Shown here: piece after piece, positions 8,497 through 16,567 of the stretch
Layout of the letters: each line of letters starts with the position of its first letter
How positions within the stretch are numbered: position 1 is the first letter of the stretch
Assembly: GCA_049116495.1 (NCBI GenBank)
Contig: JAGDYV010000102.1
Coordinates: forward strand, 1 to 33,115
Direction of reading: 5' to 3'
Source of the DNA: CAJQQK01 sp049116495
GTDB lineage: Bacteria; Pseudomonadota; Alphaproteobacteria; Rhizobiales; Hyphomicrobiaceae
Length of the DNA: 33,115 nt
Made by a program: the position numbers and the translations under genes
The notes under the pieces: generated by a model
Told to the model about the DNA's origin: nothing
The model's database searches: none
Seen by the model: only the letters and a program-made list of their open reading frames with translations

Positions 8497-8712
8497 ATGG
8501 CAGCAACGACATTTAATGCATCCCTCGCGCGAAAAAGTGCCGAACAATCTGAGCTTGGTTTCTTTGCCAGATTCGCACAGCGGTTTGTTGCACAGCGCAC
8601 GGCTAAAGCCCGTCAGATGACCGCATTGTATTTGGAAAGTTATTCTGACGAGCAACTGGTTCGCTGCGGCTGGAGCGCTGAGGAAATCAAGCGCTTGCGT
8701 AACATCGTCTGA
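8497..8712 (+). CDS. DUF1127 small protein, copy B
   Basis: Second DUF1127 protein, 71 residues, paralogous to the gene at 8084. Both share a MA-x-TFN-x-SL start, a central TAKAR segment, and a C-terminal SDEQL...GW...EIKRLR block. The start at 8497 is chosen over ATG 8488 for the same reason as in copy A: the GGAG at 8484-8487 directly abuts 8488. It has its own leader, so it is probably transcribed independently as well as by read-through. A strong intrinsic terminator (8760-8790) lies 47 bases after the stop and closes the unit. Compared with copy A it carries a different N-terminal third, so the two may have diverged in partner or regulation. Confidence 0.85.
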   Translation: MAATTFNASLARKSAEQSELGFFARFAQRFVAQRTAKARQMTALYLESYSDEQLVRCGWSAEEIKRLRNIV

Positions 8713-8759
8713 AGCGCAATCACGATCACTGCGGCCCCGTCGTCGCATTGGGAACGTTT

Positions 8760-8790
8760 GCCGGATGCGATTTTCTCGCATCCGGCTTTT
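8760..8790 (+). terminator. Intrinsic terminator after DUF1127 copy B
   Basis: GCCGGATGCGA (8760-8770) and TCGCATCCGGC (8776-8786) form a perfect 11-bp stem with loop TTTTC, followed by TTTT. This is a canonical rho-independent terminator for the plus-strand DUF1127 genes. It lies about 20 bases before the stop codon of the convergent P450 gene. Confidence 0.85.
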
Positions 8791-8811
8791 ATCCGCTGGG
8801 TTTTGCGTCAG

Positions 8812-10002
8812 CTATAGAATTCGGAGCGGCAATGCGCGCGGACCGCGAATCGGACCGCGCGCCCAAGTTACATCCCCGGCCAATTCAAAATTCGGCACAC
8901 GCGACAGCAGTACCTCCAGGGCAGTCCTTATTTCCGCGCGGGCAAGATGCATCCCAACGCATCGATGAATGCCCATGCCGAATGCTGCATGGCGGTGAGC
9001 ATTTTCTCGATCGATAATAACGTCATTTGGGCGCTCGAATTGCGCGGGATCCCGGTTCGCCGCAGGGAAAGGAAGTAGCAGGGTCTCCCCGGCTTTGAAT
9101 GGGCAGCCGTTGACCTCTCGGTCCTTGGCGATGATCCGCGCCATCGTCACCGGCGCAAACGCGCGCAAGAATTCCTCGACAGCATTCGGGATTAGAGAAG
9201 GGTCAGCGACGAGCCGCTCGCGGTCGTCTGGTGTCTTTGCCAAATGCCAAATCGCCGCTCCAATGGAACTCCATGTCGTATCGATGCCTGCGATCAGGAT
9301 CAATCGCAACGATCCGAGCACATGTGTCTCTTTAAATGGTTCGCCATCTTCATAGGTAAACCTCATAACGGTGCTGATCAGGTCGTCCGATGGCTGTCGG
9401 CGCCGCTGTTCAACTTGTTTGAAGAAATACTCGGTAATTTCCGTCAGGCCTTCGATGTTTGCTTCATCGTCAACGACGCCTTCAACAACGATCTTGTTGA
9501 TCCAGTGGCGGAATTTGTCGCCATCGGTCTCCGGCAAGCCGAGCATGCCCGCGATTACACGGACGGGAATATGTTCGGCATATTGACGTGCGCCATCGAA
9601 AGACTCGCGTGTTTCAAATTGATCGATGAGATCATTGCAAATGGCGCGCATGTCGACCATGCGTTTCTTCACTTCCGTCGGGCTAAACGGTTTCAACAGC
9701 ATGCGTCGCGCCCAGGCATGCTTCGGTGGATCGGACGTAATCGGTGGCGCACCACCGAAATTCGAAGGTTCTGTTTCGCGCACGACGACCTGGCGGGAGG
9801 AGAAATGTTTGGTGTCGGCGGCGATTTCTTGGATATCAGCAAACCGCGTTGGCAAATAGGCTCCGCCATAACGCTTCGTATGCGCAATCGGTATCTCCGA
9901 TGAACGGATCTCGTCCCAAATCGTATACGGGTCTTCGGTCCATTGCGGATCCATGTGATCCCAGTCGGTCATCCAATTATCGACGGGCGGGCGGTCTTTC
10001 AT
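8812..10002 (-). CDS. Cytochrome P450
   Basis: Predicted soluble bacterial cytochrome P450 of 396 residues, a haem-thiolate monooxygenase that needs a ferredoxin and reductase encoded elsewhere. The oxygen-binding I-helix motif AGIDTT is at about 238-243, the K-helix ExxR is EFLR at 277-280, and the haem loop FGMGIHRCVG places the cysteine ligand at 348. All signature residues are intact. I start at ATG 10002 because GGGAG lies seven bases upstream; the frame is open back to 10059 but without a ribosome binding site. The substrate is unknown. The acyl-CoA genes 2.5 kb away hint at oxidation of a hydrophobic acid, terpenoid or steroid-like compound, which is inference. No redox partner gene is in the window. 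Confidence 0.93.
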   Translation of the reverse strand: MKDRPPVDNWMTDWDHMDPQWTEDPYTIWDEIRSSEIPIAHTKRYGGAYLPTRFADIQEIAADTKHFSSRQVVVRETEPSNFGGAPPITSDPPKHAWARRMLLKPFSPTEVKKRMVDMRAICNDLIDQFETRESFDGARQYAEHIPVRVIAGMLGLPETDGDKFRHWINKIVVEGVVDDEANIEGLTEITEYFFKQVEQRRRQPSDDLISTVMRFTYEDGEPFKETHVLGSLRLILIAGIDTTWSSIGAAIWHLAKTPDDRERLVADPSLIPNAVEEFLRAFAPVTMARIIAKDREVNGCPFKAGETLLLPFPAANRDPAQFERPNDVIIDRENAHRHAAFGMGIHRCVGMHLARAEIRTALEVLLSRVPNFELAGDVTWARGPIRGPRALPLRIL

Positions 10003-10055
10003 CAGTGTCTCCCAGTCAATGCACAAGGTCATACCAACCCTCGGTTGGGTACCGT

Positions 10056-10457
10056 TCAAGTACCAACCAGTTTTCCCTCAACATGCAATATTGCAGCCTC
10101 CACGTTGAGTAGGACTTCCGCAAGAGTGTTCAAGTCCTCGCGAACCGCATCACGACTGGTCGGAAGCGGAGCTCCGGGAAATGGATTCCAACCAGTGATT
10201 AACTGAATGACCGCGCTAAGTGACCGAGCAACGTATGCCCAGGGACTCATGCGCGGTGATGTGCCAGTGCCGGCTTGGCGCTTGTCGCGCGCATCGATCG
10301 CCTTGGCACGACGGCGCAATCGGCGCTTGTAGTGCAGCAGTTCTTTCTTTTTGTGCCGTAGTTCTTTGAGCGCAATACGTGCCTCTCGCTCATCGGCCGC
10401 GAGTAACGCGACCCGGGTGCCGTCGATCTGGACAAAGCGAGTATCAGCAAGTTGCAT
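10056..10457 (-). CDS. Hypothetical protein with basic coiled-coil segment
   Basis: I do not recognise this 133-residue protein. Residues about 20-60 are strongly charged and helical (LKELRHKKKELLHYKRRLRR), suggesting a short basic coiled coil. Residues about 70-90 are moderately hydrophobic, and the C-terminal 35 residues look like another amphipathic helix. There is no signal peptide. The gene sits 53 bases upstream of the P450 on the same strand and could be co-transcribed with it. The ribosome binding site for ATG 10457 is weak. An imperfect inverted repeat lies 30 bases upstream of the start. It is probably a real gene, because the frame has a consistent protein-like composition, but no function can be given. 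Confidence 0.55.
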   Translation of the reverse strand: MQLADTRFVQIDGTRVALLAADEREARIALKELRHKKKELLHYKRRLRRRAKAIDARDKRQAGTGTSPRMSPWAYVARSLSAVIQLITGWNPFPGAPLPTSRDAVREDLNTLAEVLLNVEAAILHVEGKLVGT

Positions 10458-10485
10458 GGACGCCAGGGCCGCATCGAAGAATTGG

Positions 10486-10515
10486 TAGGTTCAGCTATTT
10501 AATCGCTGAAACCTA
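10486..10515. promoter_or_regulatory. Inverted repeat upstream of the coiled-coil/P450 unit
   Basis: TAGGTTCAGC (10486-10495) and GCTGAAACCTA (10505-10515) pair over 10 bp with one bulged base, around an AT-rich 9-base centre (TATTTAATC). Placed about 30 bases before the start at 10457, it could be an operator for the downstream P450 unit or the end of the PilZ transcript. No T run follows on the minus strand, so I favour an operator, with low certainty. Confidence 0.35.
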
Positions 10516-10538
10516 TAACTATCCTGCAACCCGCGCAA

Positions 10539-10883
10539 TTAGAGTGTTTGCGGAGCGGCGGCAGATTGAAGGCTCTCAAGCTTCGGGCCAATGAACCGTG
10601 TATCGCAGCCGTGCCGGGCGATACGGATATCTCGGAAATAAATACCGACGCCGTGCGCCGTACGATGGCGGATATCACAGTCGGCTTCAAATGAATCAGC
10701 TTCAATGAGGAGGGTCAGTTTAGCCGGAACTTGTTTCGGGTCTCTGACTTCCAAGAGGGCACCGCCGGTTGAGATATTGCGCACTATACACGGAACCCGA
10801 TGGCCGTTCTTGTTGACAATAAACGCGTGAATAAGCGCACGGCGGCGGCCAAATCTGCGTTGGTCAGGTCTGATATGTGACAT
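10539..10883 (-). CDS. PilZ domain protein
   Basis: Predicted 114-residue single-domain PilZ protein; PilZ domains bind cyclic di-GMP. The basic stretch RRFGRRR (about residues 9-15) and the NISTGG motif at 36-41 correspond to the RxxxR and (D/N)xSxxG signatures that contact the nucleotide. The later GVGIYF strand also fits the fold. I start at ATG 10883 because GGAG is seven bases upstream; the open frame continues to 10952 but lacks a ribosome binding site. Nothing nearby synthesises or degrades c-di-GMP, so its output (motility, polysaccharide or other) cannot be inferred. PilZ proteins of this size are numerous in Hyphomicrobiales. Confidence 0.85.
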   Translation of the reverse strand: MSHIRPDQRRFGRRRALIHAFIVNKNGHRVPCIVRNISTGGALLEVRDPKQVPAKLTLLIEADSFEADCDIRHRTAHGVGIYFRDIRIARHGCDTRFIGPKLESLQSAAAPQTL

Positions 10884-11127
10884 GTTTCGGCTCCGGCAAT
10901 CAGCTTGATGCTGACGTGGGAAGAACAACATAATTCTCAACGGTCTGACCACTGCATTTGATGAACGCGGTGAGCAAATTACTTCCGTTCGGACCGTTCT
11001 GGGACATTTTCGAAGACGTGTCGCATATACTAACGAAATCCATGAAATTGCGTCGGTCTATGCAAGTCGCGTGAAACTGTAATCGGCGGAAGTGATCGAC
11101 TTCCGAGATCGGATCGAGGATAAACCG

Positions 11128-11361
11128 ATGGTGATCAGCCGACGGGGAGGCTGGCGCCTGGGAGAGATATCGGGGGAAGCCATGGTTGTTGCAGTGGTCG
11201 TAACAAGTAGCGGAGCCGTCTTGGGCGGAGCGGCTGTTGCGCTTGTGTGGATGGGATGGGCATTCCTGAACGGCAAGAGACACGGCCCTGCATCTGCACG
11301 CTCCAAGCCGCAAAGGGCCCCCAAAATTGTTCGCGCTTGGCAGGCATCTTCTTCCGTTTGA
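11128..11361 (+). CDS. Possible small single-span membrane protein
   Basis: A candidate 77-residue protein. ATG 11128 is preceded by GAGGA at a spacing of seven bases. A hydrophobic segment of about 25 residues (about residues 19-45) could span the membrane, followed by a basic tail (KRHGPASARSKPQRAPK), which predicts an inside C-terminus. An alternative start at 11182 has GGGGGAA upstream and would begin directly at the hydrophobic segment. I recognise no family. The opposite strand is also open here, so this call is tentative. Confidence 0.4.
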   Translation: MVISRRGGWRLGEISGEAMVVAVVVTSSGAVLGGAAVALVWMGWAFLNGKRHGPASARSKPQRAPKIVRAWQASSSV

Positions 11362-11460
11362 GTTGAATTGATTACTCCAACCGAATGCAGTTCGGCACTT
11401 GGCGTCTCGCTGCAGTGCCGCTAAGACAGGCGATCTAGTCGACTAAAGAGGTTCGCCGTC

Positions 11461-11757
11461 ATGGATGATGTGTTGCGCAAGCGCCTGTCGCCGGAAGAAC
11501 TCGAGCAATATGACACTTTCGACCGGCGTGCCAGCATTGCCGGTCATTTCGTCGTTTGGCCGGCTATAGCCGGCGCGATATCCTATAGCGCGGGTAAGGT
11601 TGGATCGCCATGGCTCTGTCTGGCAATCGTTTTGATTGCCTTTCCTGTAATGGTAATCATGGGCAAGCGTGCGAAGAAATTGCGCGAACTGGCCGAACGA
11701 CGATATGGCGCGATTATGGGGACGAACACGAATGAGCAATCTGAAAGGCCAATGTAG
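11461..11757 (+). CDS. Small two-span membrane protein
   Basis: Predicted 98-residue integral membrane protein of unknown function. After an acidic N-terminus (KRLSPEELEQYDTFDRR), two hydrophobic segments lie at about residues 27-43 and 50-67, followed by a basic, charged C-terminus (KRAKKLRELAERR). The start has GAGG nine bases upstream. It ends 27 bases from the stop of the convergent dehydrogenase gene. The charged start and paired helices look like a genuine small membrane protein. I recognise no domain, and the upstream small protein may or may not share its transcript. Confidence 0.65.
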   Translation: MDDVLRKRLSPEELEQYDTFDRRASIAGHFVVWPAIAGAISYSAGKVGSPWLCLAIVLIAFPVMVIMGKRAKKLRELAERRYGAIMGTNTNEQSERPM

Positions 11758-11784
11758 GGGGTGACGCTGCAAGAGCCCCGCGAG

Positions 11785-12528
11785 TTAGCCAGCCGTCGAT
11801 CCGCCATCGACAATGAGTTCCGAACCCGTCATGAACGATGACTCGTCCGAGGCGAGAAAAAGGATAGCATTGGCAATTTCGTCCGGTGTACCGAAGCGGC
11901 CAAGGGGTACGCGGCCTAAGCGCTGGTCTCGATAGTTTTCCGGAACAGCCGCATGTCCCATTTCTGTATCGATCGGACCTGGATGCACCGAGTTACAGCG
12001 AATGCCGTCACGTGCAAAACTGACTGCAATCGATTTTGTCAGCAGTCGCACGGCGCCTTTTGATGCGCCGTAGTGTGGTGCGACCGAGCCCCTTATGCCT
12101 GCCGTCGAAGAGATGTTGATGATGGAGCCGCCGCCGCGCTGTTTCATCAATGGTATAGCCGCTTGGGCGCCTAAGAAAGGACCCTTGGCGTTGACCGCCA
12201 GGACACTATCCCACTCGCTTTCATCGACGTTTTCGAGACCGTGGCGAAAATAAATGCCAGCATTGTTTACGAGAATGTCGACGCCGCCATGCTGGTCAGC
12301 GAGCGCCTGCAGAGCGGCTTGCCATTGGGCGGCCTTAGTTACATCAAGCGATCTGAAAGTTGCAGATAGGTCCGCATTGGTAAGTTCATCGGCGAGGGCC
12401 GAACCCGTTGATCGATCGATGTCACAGATGCCAACGTGTGCACCTTCTTTGGCGAAACGTCTCGATGTGGCAGCCCCGATGCCTTTACTGCCTCCGGATA
12501 CCAATGCGACTTTGCCAGCCAATCTCAT
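11785..12528 (-). CDS. Short-chain dehydrogenase/reductase
   Basis: Predicted 247-residue NAD(P)-dependent oxidoreductase of the classical SDR family. The cofactor motif SGGSKGIG is at residues 11-18, NNAG at 88-91, and the catalytic set is Asn113, Ser140 or Ser141, Tyr153 and Lys157 (YGASK). An acidic residue near the end of the second strand (CDIDRS) suggests a preference for NAD(H). I start at ATG 12528 because GGGGAG lies seven bases upstream and this gives the usual family length. The frame is open far upstream without sequence resembling the family. It is divergent from the hydratase/dehydrogenase gene at 12700 with a shared 171-bp promoter region, so it may be co-regulated. The substrate is likely a secondary alcohol or beta-hydroxyacyl compound, but unproven. 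Confidence 0.93.
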   Translation of the reverse strand: MRLAGKVALVSGGSKGIGAATSRRFAKEGAHVGICDIDRSTGSALADELTNADLSATFRSLDVTKAAQWQAALQALADQHGGVDILVNNAGIYFRHGLENVDESEWDSVLAVNAKGPFLGAQAAIPLMKQRGGGSIINISSTAGIRGSVAPHYGASKGAVRLLTKSIAVSFARDGIRCNSVHPGPIDTEMGHAAVPENYRDQRLGRVPLGRFGTPDEIANAILFLASDESSFMTGSELIVDGGSTAG

Positions 12529-12699
12529 GCGTGGGCTCCCCTGTGTCATGAAAAATTCCGGAGCGATATGATGGGCCTGTGGCGTTCGACCGGCCAATCG
12601 GTGTTTTGATATGTGGCACCACCAGTGGATTGGGTGCCGCAAGAAGGACAATCGTCGGTAATCTGTATCTAAATTAGAAAGTACTGGAAGGAACCGGCC

Positions 12700-14814
12700 A
12701 TGTCTGCAGATGAAACCCCAGTAGTCCATTTCGATGTGAGCGATGGCATTGGCGTCATCACCATCGATTATCCGCCTGTAAATGCACTGGGCCCGGGTGT
12801 TGGCGACGGTATCATCGCCTCACTGGAGAAAGGCGAAGCCGACGTCAACGTCAAGGCGTTCGTGATGATCGGTGCAGGCAGAACGTTCATTGCCGGCGCC
12901 GACATTCGCGGATTCGGCAAAGGAAGGCCGCAACCAAAGAAGCGCACTTATGATGTGCTCGACCCGTGTTCGAAGCCAATCGTTGCGGCGATTCACGGTT
13001 ATGCACTCGGAGGTGGGCTTGAGAACGCGCTGGCCTGTCATTATCGGATCGCGGTACCGAGCGCTAAAGTTGGCCTACCAGAAGTGCTGATCGGAGTGAT
13101 TCCCGGCGGTGGCGGCACGCAACGCCTGCCACGTATTGTCGGTCCGGAAAATGCGCTTGATCTGATCATATCGGGGCGTCACGTGCCGGCGCTCGAAGCG
13201 AAAGAGCTTGGCATTATCGATGAAATCGTTCCCGGCGATGATCTGCTCGGAGAGGCGATCGCGTATGCCAAGAAGATCGCGGACGTCCGTCCGCTGCCGC
13301 GGGTGCGGGATAGGACAGACCGCCTGACAGAGGCTTCGCCTGAGATGTTTGATGGCAAGCGCAAAGCTGTGGCGCGGCGTACACGTGGCCAGCCGGCCGT
13401 GGAGAATGCCATCAAGGCCGTTGAGGCCGCCGTTTCGAAGCCGTTCGACGAAGGCATTGCAATCGAGCGTCAGTTGTTTGCAGAGCTTGAGTCATCCGAT
13501 GAAGCTGCGGCCATGCGTTATGCGTTTTTCTCGGAACGCGAGATCGCGCGACTGCCGGGTATGCCAAAGGACATCAAGACGCCAGAGATCAAGTCGATCG
13601 CGGTTGTTGGAGCCGGAACGATGGGCGGTGGCATCGCGATGAGTTTTGCTGATGCCGGCCTGCCCGTCAAACTCGTCGATGCCTCACCTGAGGTGCTGGA
13701 GAAAGGTCTGGCACGCATTCGCGCCAACTATGAGACCAGCGTCAAGCGCGGATCGCTCACGCAAGAAGAGATGGATGCTCGTTTCGGGCGCATCGAGCCG
13801 GTCGAGACGATGGAAGAGATCGGTGACTGCGATGCTGTGGTTGAAGCGGTGTTCGAGCGCATGCCGGTGAAAAAGGAGGTTTTCGCCAAGCTCGATGACG
13901 TTATGAAGGACGGCGCGCTGCTTCTCACCAACACGTCGGCTCTTGATATCGATGAAATTGCCAATGTTACGAAGCGACCAGAAGTCGTTGCAGGCACTCA
14001 TTACTTTGTACCGGCCAACGTGATGAAACTCTTTGAAGTGGTCAACGGTACGAAGACATCTCGCGAAACGCTGGCAGCTGCTATGAAGCTTGGCCGTGAT
14101 ATTAACAAGATCAGTGGTTTTGCCGGGAATTGCGATGGCTTTGTTGCCAATCGCTCGCGCATTCCGTTCAATCTCGAACAAGGCTTGCTGATCGAGGATG
14201 GTGCCCGGCCCGAGCAAGTCGATAAGGTCATGGTCGGATTTGGTTATCCGGTCGGTCCCTTCGCCGTGAACGATATGTCGGGGCTGGACGTCAGCTATGA
14301 TACGCGCAAGCGTCGCGCCGCGGCTGATCCAAACTACCGCGGGCTGCCGATAACGGACCGCCTGGTCGAAGCGGGGCGCCTGGGGCAGAAGACCGGCGCT
14401 GGTTGGTACCGCTATGAACCTGGCGATCGCACGCCGCATGTCGATCCGGAAACCAACCGCATCATCAAGCAAGTGGCCGAGGAGCACGGCTTTGAGCAAC
14501 ATGAGATGAACGACACCGAGGTTCTGCATCGATTGTTGTTTTCGTCGATCAATGAGATTTGCAAGATCCTCGAGGAAGACAAAGCGATCCGGGCGAGTGA
14601 TGTCGATGTGATGTGGCTCAATGGATTCGGCTTTCCTCGGTATCGCGGCGGGCCGATGTACTGGGGCGACACGATCGGCGCGATGGAGATCTACAATCAG
14701 ATTGCAGCTTGGCATCAGCGCTACGGTGATCGCTGGCGGCCCTCGCAATTGCTGCGCGATATTGCCAACAGTGGCGGCAAGCTGCGTGAAATCAAATCCA
14801 ATATAACCCTGTAG
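12700..14814 (+). CDS. Bifunctional enoyl-CoA hydratase/3-hydroxyacyl-CoA dehydrogenase
   Basis: Predicted 704-residue beta-oxidation enzyme that hydrates trans-2-enoyl-CoA and oxidises the L-3-hydroxyacyl-CoA with NAD. The N-terminal crotonase domain (about 1-190) has GADI for the oxyanion hole and the two catalytic glutamates Glu108 (GGGLE) and Glu128 (GLPE). The dehydrogenase begins near 300 with VGAGTMGGGIA, the NAD-binding loop, followed by GTHYFVPANVMKLFEVV with the catalytic histidine. C-terminal 3HCDH domains complete the chain. The layout resembles FadJ and the peroxisomal bifunctional enzyme; it carries no thiolase. AAGGA sits eight bases before the ATG. The CoA-transferase gene follows after 11 bases in the same operon, which points to catabolism of an acid activated by CoA transfer. 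Confidence 0.93.
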   Translation: MSADETPVVHFDVSDGIGVITIDYPPVNALGPGVGDGIIASLEKGEADVNVKAFVMIGAGRTFIAGADIRGFGKGRPQPKKRTYDVLDPCSKPIVAAIHGYALGGGLENALACHYRIAVPSAKVGLPEVLIGVIPGGGGTQRLPRIVGPENALDLIISGRHVPALEAKELGIIDEIVPGDDLLGEAIAYAKKIADVRPLPRVRDRTDRLTEASPEMFDGKRKAVARRTRGQPAVENAIKAVEAAVSKPFDEGIAIERQLFAELESSDEAAAMRYAFFSEREIARLPGMPKDIKTPEIKSIAVVGAGTMGGGIAMSFADAGLPVKLVDASPEVLEKGLARIRANYETSVKRGSLTQEEMDARFGRIEPVETMEEIGDCDAVVEAVFERMPVKKEVFAKLDDVMKDGALLLTNTSALDIDEIANVTKRPEVVAGTHYFVPANVMKLFEVVNGTKTSRETLAAAMKLGRDINKISGFAGNCDGFVANRSRIPFNLEQGLLIEDGARPEQVDKVMVGFGYPVGPFAVNDMSGLDVSYDTRKRRAAADPNYRGLPITDRLVEAGRLGQKTGAGWYRYEPGDRTPHVDPETNRIIKQVAEEHGFEQHEMNDTEVLHRLLFSSINEICKILEEDKAIRASDVDVMWLNGFGFPRYRGGPMYWGDTIGAMEIYNQIAAWHQRYGDRWRPSQLLRDIANSGGKLREIKSNITL

Positions 14815-14825
14815 AAGGACGAACC

Positions 14826-16019
14826 GTGAGCGATAGCAAAGCACTGCCTCTCCGTGGCATTCGCGTTATTGAGTTCGTGCACATGGTCATGGGGCCGACG
14901 TGCGGCTTGATCTTGGCTGATCTGGGTGCTGAGGTGATCAAGGTCGAGCCGATGCCGGCGGGCGACAAGACACGCGACTTGTCGGGCGGCGGCGCGGGGT
15001 TCTTCCCGGCCTTCAACCGCAACAAAAAGAGCATCGTGCTGGACCTCAAGTCGGAGGAGGGGTTGGCGCTTGCCCGGAAGCTGGTTGCAAGTGCTGATGT
15101 CGTCACGGAAAATTTTCGACCGGGCGCGATGGAAAAACTGGGACTGGGGCATGCCGCTCTGACGCAGGAAAATCCCGGGCTGATCTATATGTCGGCGAAG
15201 GGATTTTTGGAGGGGCCGTATGAACACCGCACAGCCCTGGATGAAGTCGTGCAAATGATGACCGGATTGGCGTACATGACCGGTCTCAATAACCGACCAT
15301 TGCGTGTCGGTGCCTCGGTCAACGACATTATGGGCGGCATGTTTGCCGTGATCTCTATTCTGTGTGCCTTGCTGCAGCGCAAAGAGACTGGTGTTGGCGC
15401 CAAGATCGAAACCGGACTGTTCGAAACCTGCGCGTTCTTGATGGCGCAACACATGGCGGCGCATGCGGTCAATGGGCTTGAGCCGCAGCCGATGGCGGAG
15501 GTCAACCGGGGTGCCTGGTCGATTTACAATGTCTTCGACACGGCGCAGGAGGGGGAGCAGGTGTTCGTCGGCGTGGTCACCGATACACAGTGGGAGGTGT
15601 TCTGCAATCACTTTGATTTTCCCGACCTGTTGCCGTTGACGGCTGTTGGGAACAAGCAGCGCGTGCATCTGCGCGATGAATACCTGCCGCGTGTGCGTGA
15701 AAGGTTCAAACAGTACGGCAAGGCCGCACTGATCGAAAAGTGCGAGGCGCTCGGGTTGCCCTATTCGCCCATTCAAAAGCCAACCGATTTGTATGACGAT
15801 CCTCATCTTCTGGCATCAAAAGGGTTGCTGGAAATGACGGAGCCCGGTGGAAAAAAGGTGGTGGTGCCGGCACTGCCGATGAGCGTTGGCGGGGAGCGCT
15901 ACGGTATGCGAAACGATCCGCCGCGGGCCGGAGCGGACAGCGATGCCGTCCTGCAAACGATCGGGCTCGATGCAAACGAGATTGCGCAGCTGCGAGCAAA
16001 AGGTATTGTCGGCGGCTGA
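14826..16019 (+). CDS. Class III CoA-transferase (CaiB/BaiF family)
   Basis: Predicted 397-residue family III CoA-transferase, which moves CoA between acyl-CoA and a free carboxylic acid through an enzyme-bound anhydride. The N-terminus has the usual LPLRGIRVIEF and LADLGAEVIKVEP blocks. The catalytic aspartate corresponds to Asp167 in VNDIMGGMFA. Other conserved parts include LDLKSEEG and VTENFRPG. Translation starts at GTG 14826, with AAGGAC seven bases upstream, and the gap to the preceding gene is 11 bases, so the two are an operon. The acid accepted cannot be read from the sequence; alpha-methylacyl-CoA racemases belong to the same superfamily and remain an alternative. It converges with the bactofilin gene after 23 bases. 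Confidence 0.92.
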   Translation: MSDSKALPLRGIRVIEFVHMVMGPTCGLILADLGAEVIKVEPMPAGDKTRDLSGGGAGFFPAFNRNKKSIVLDLKSEEGLALARKLVASADVVTENFRPGAMEKLGLGHAALTQENPGLIYMSAKGFLEGPYEHRTALDEVVQMMTGLAYMTGLNNRPLRVGASVNDIMGGMFAVISILCALLQRKETGVGAKIETGLFETCAFLMAQHMAAHAVNGLEPQPMAEVNRGAWSIYNVFDTAQEGEQVFVGVVTDTQWEVFCNHFDFPDLLPLTAVGNKQRVHLRDEYLPRVRERFKQYGKAALIEKCEALGLPYSPIQKPTDLYDDPHLLASKGLLEMTEPGGKKVVVPALPMSVGGERYGMRNDPPRAGADSDAVLQTIGLDANEIAQLRAKGIVGG

Positions 16020-16042
16020 TCCCGAGTAAACGGACGGTTTCG

Positions 16043-16471
16043 TTATTGTGGCGCGATCGTGTGGTCGTCATCGTCGGCGCGCTCATAGACGCTCATCGTG
16101 GCAGCGAGCGTCTTTGGTTTATCATGGCGGCGTGATCGGCCTTCGAAGTTTGCGCCGACGCGCAGGTCGAGTTCGGTGTGGTAGATCTCGCCCTCTACGT
16201 CAGCTGTTTCTTCAAGCACCAGACTGTCGGCAAAAATGTTGCCGAGTACCTGGCCTTGCACCAGTACGTAGGTCGCAATGATATCCCCCGTGACCATGGC
16301 GGTTTGAGCGACATGGACCTCCGCGCCGCTGATGCTGCCATCGACAAACCCGAACACCTCAATGCTCTGGACCGTATCTATGGTGCCCCAAATCCGCACG
16401 TCGGGGCCAATGACGAACGCTGCTTTATTCATGAAGAACTTTTCCGTTACGGGACGATCAGCCTCAATCAT
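16043..16471 (-). CDS. Bactofilin (polymer-forming cytoskeletal protein)
   Basis: Predicted 142-residue bactofilin. The core (about residues 25-115) shows the short repeating turns of a right-handed beta helix, seen as a regular spacing of hydrophobic and Gly/Asp residues (GPDVRIWGTI, IEVFGFVDGSI, AMVTGDIIATY, GQVLGNIFADS, ADVEGEIYHTE). Bactofilins assemble without nucleotide into filaments that scaffold envelope enzymes. A charged, probably disordered tail follows. Two starts are possible: ATG 16471, and ATG 16432, which has GGAAAAG upstream; I keep the longer one with reservation. The adjacent upstream gene on the same strand is a secreted metallopeptidase, 96 bases away, and an envelope-related link is plausible but inferred. 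Confidence 0.87.
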   Translation of the reverse strand: MIEADRPVTEKFFMNKAAFVIGPDVRIWGTIDTVQSIEVFGFVDGSISGAEVHVAQTAMVTGDIIATYVLVQGQVLGNIFADSLVLEETADVEGEIYHTELDLRVGANFEGRSRRHDKPKTLAATMSVYERADDDDHTIAPQ

Positions 16472-16567
16472 GCCTTGCCGTTGAAAAATAAATCATGGAA
16501 TTTGCATGACTTTTTTTAACGTTTTGGATGATTTTCATATTGACGACGAACGGCACGAGCGTGCGCA

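Noticed and set aside
13684..14844. A 386-codon frame antisense to the hydratase/dehydrogenase gene
   Set aside because: It is a composition effect of the plus-strand gene, which has full catalytic motifs in its own frame; the antisense product has no recognisable domain.
14721..15806. A 361-codon frame antisense to the CoA-transferase gene
   Set aside because: It overlaps two genes with clear motifs and lacks any family feature.
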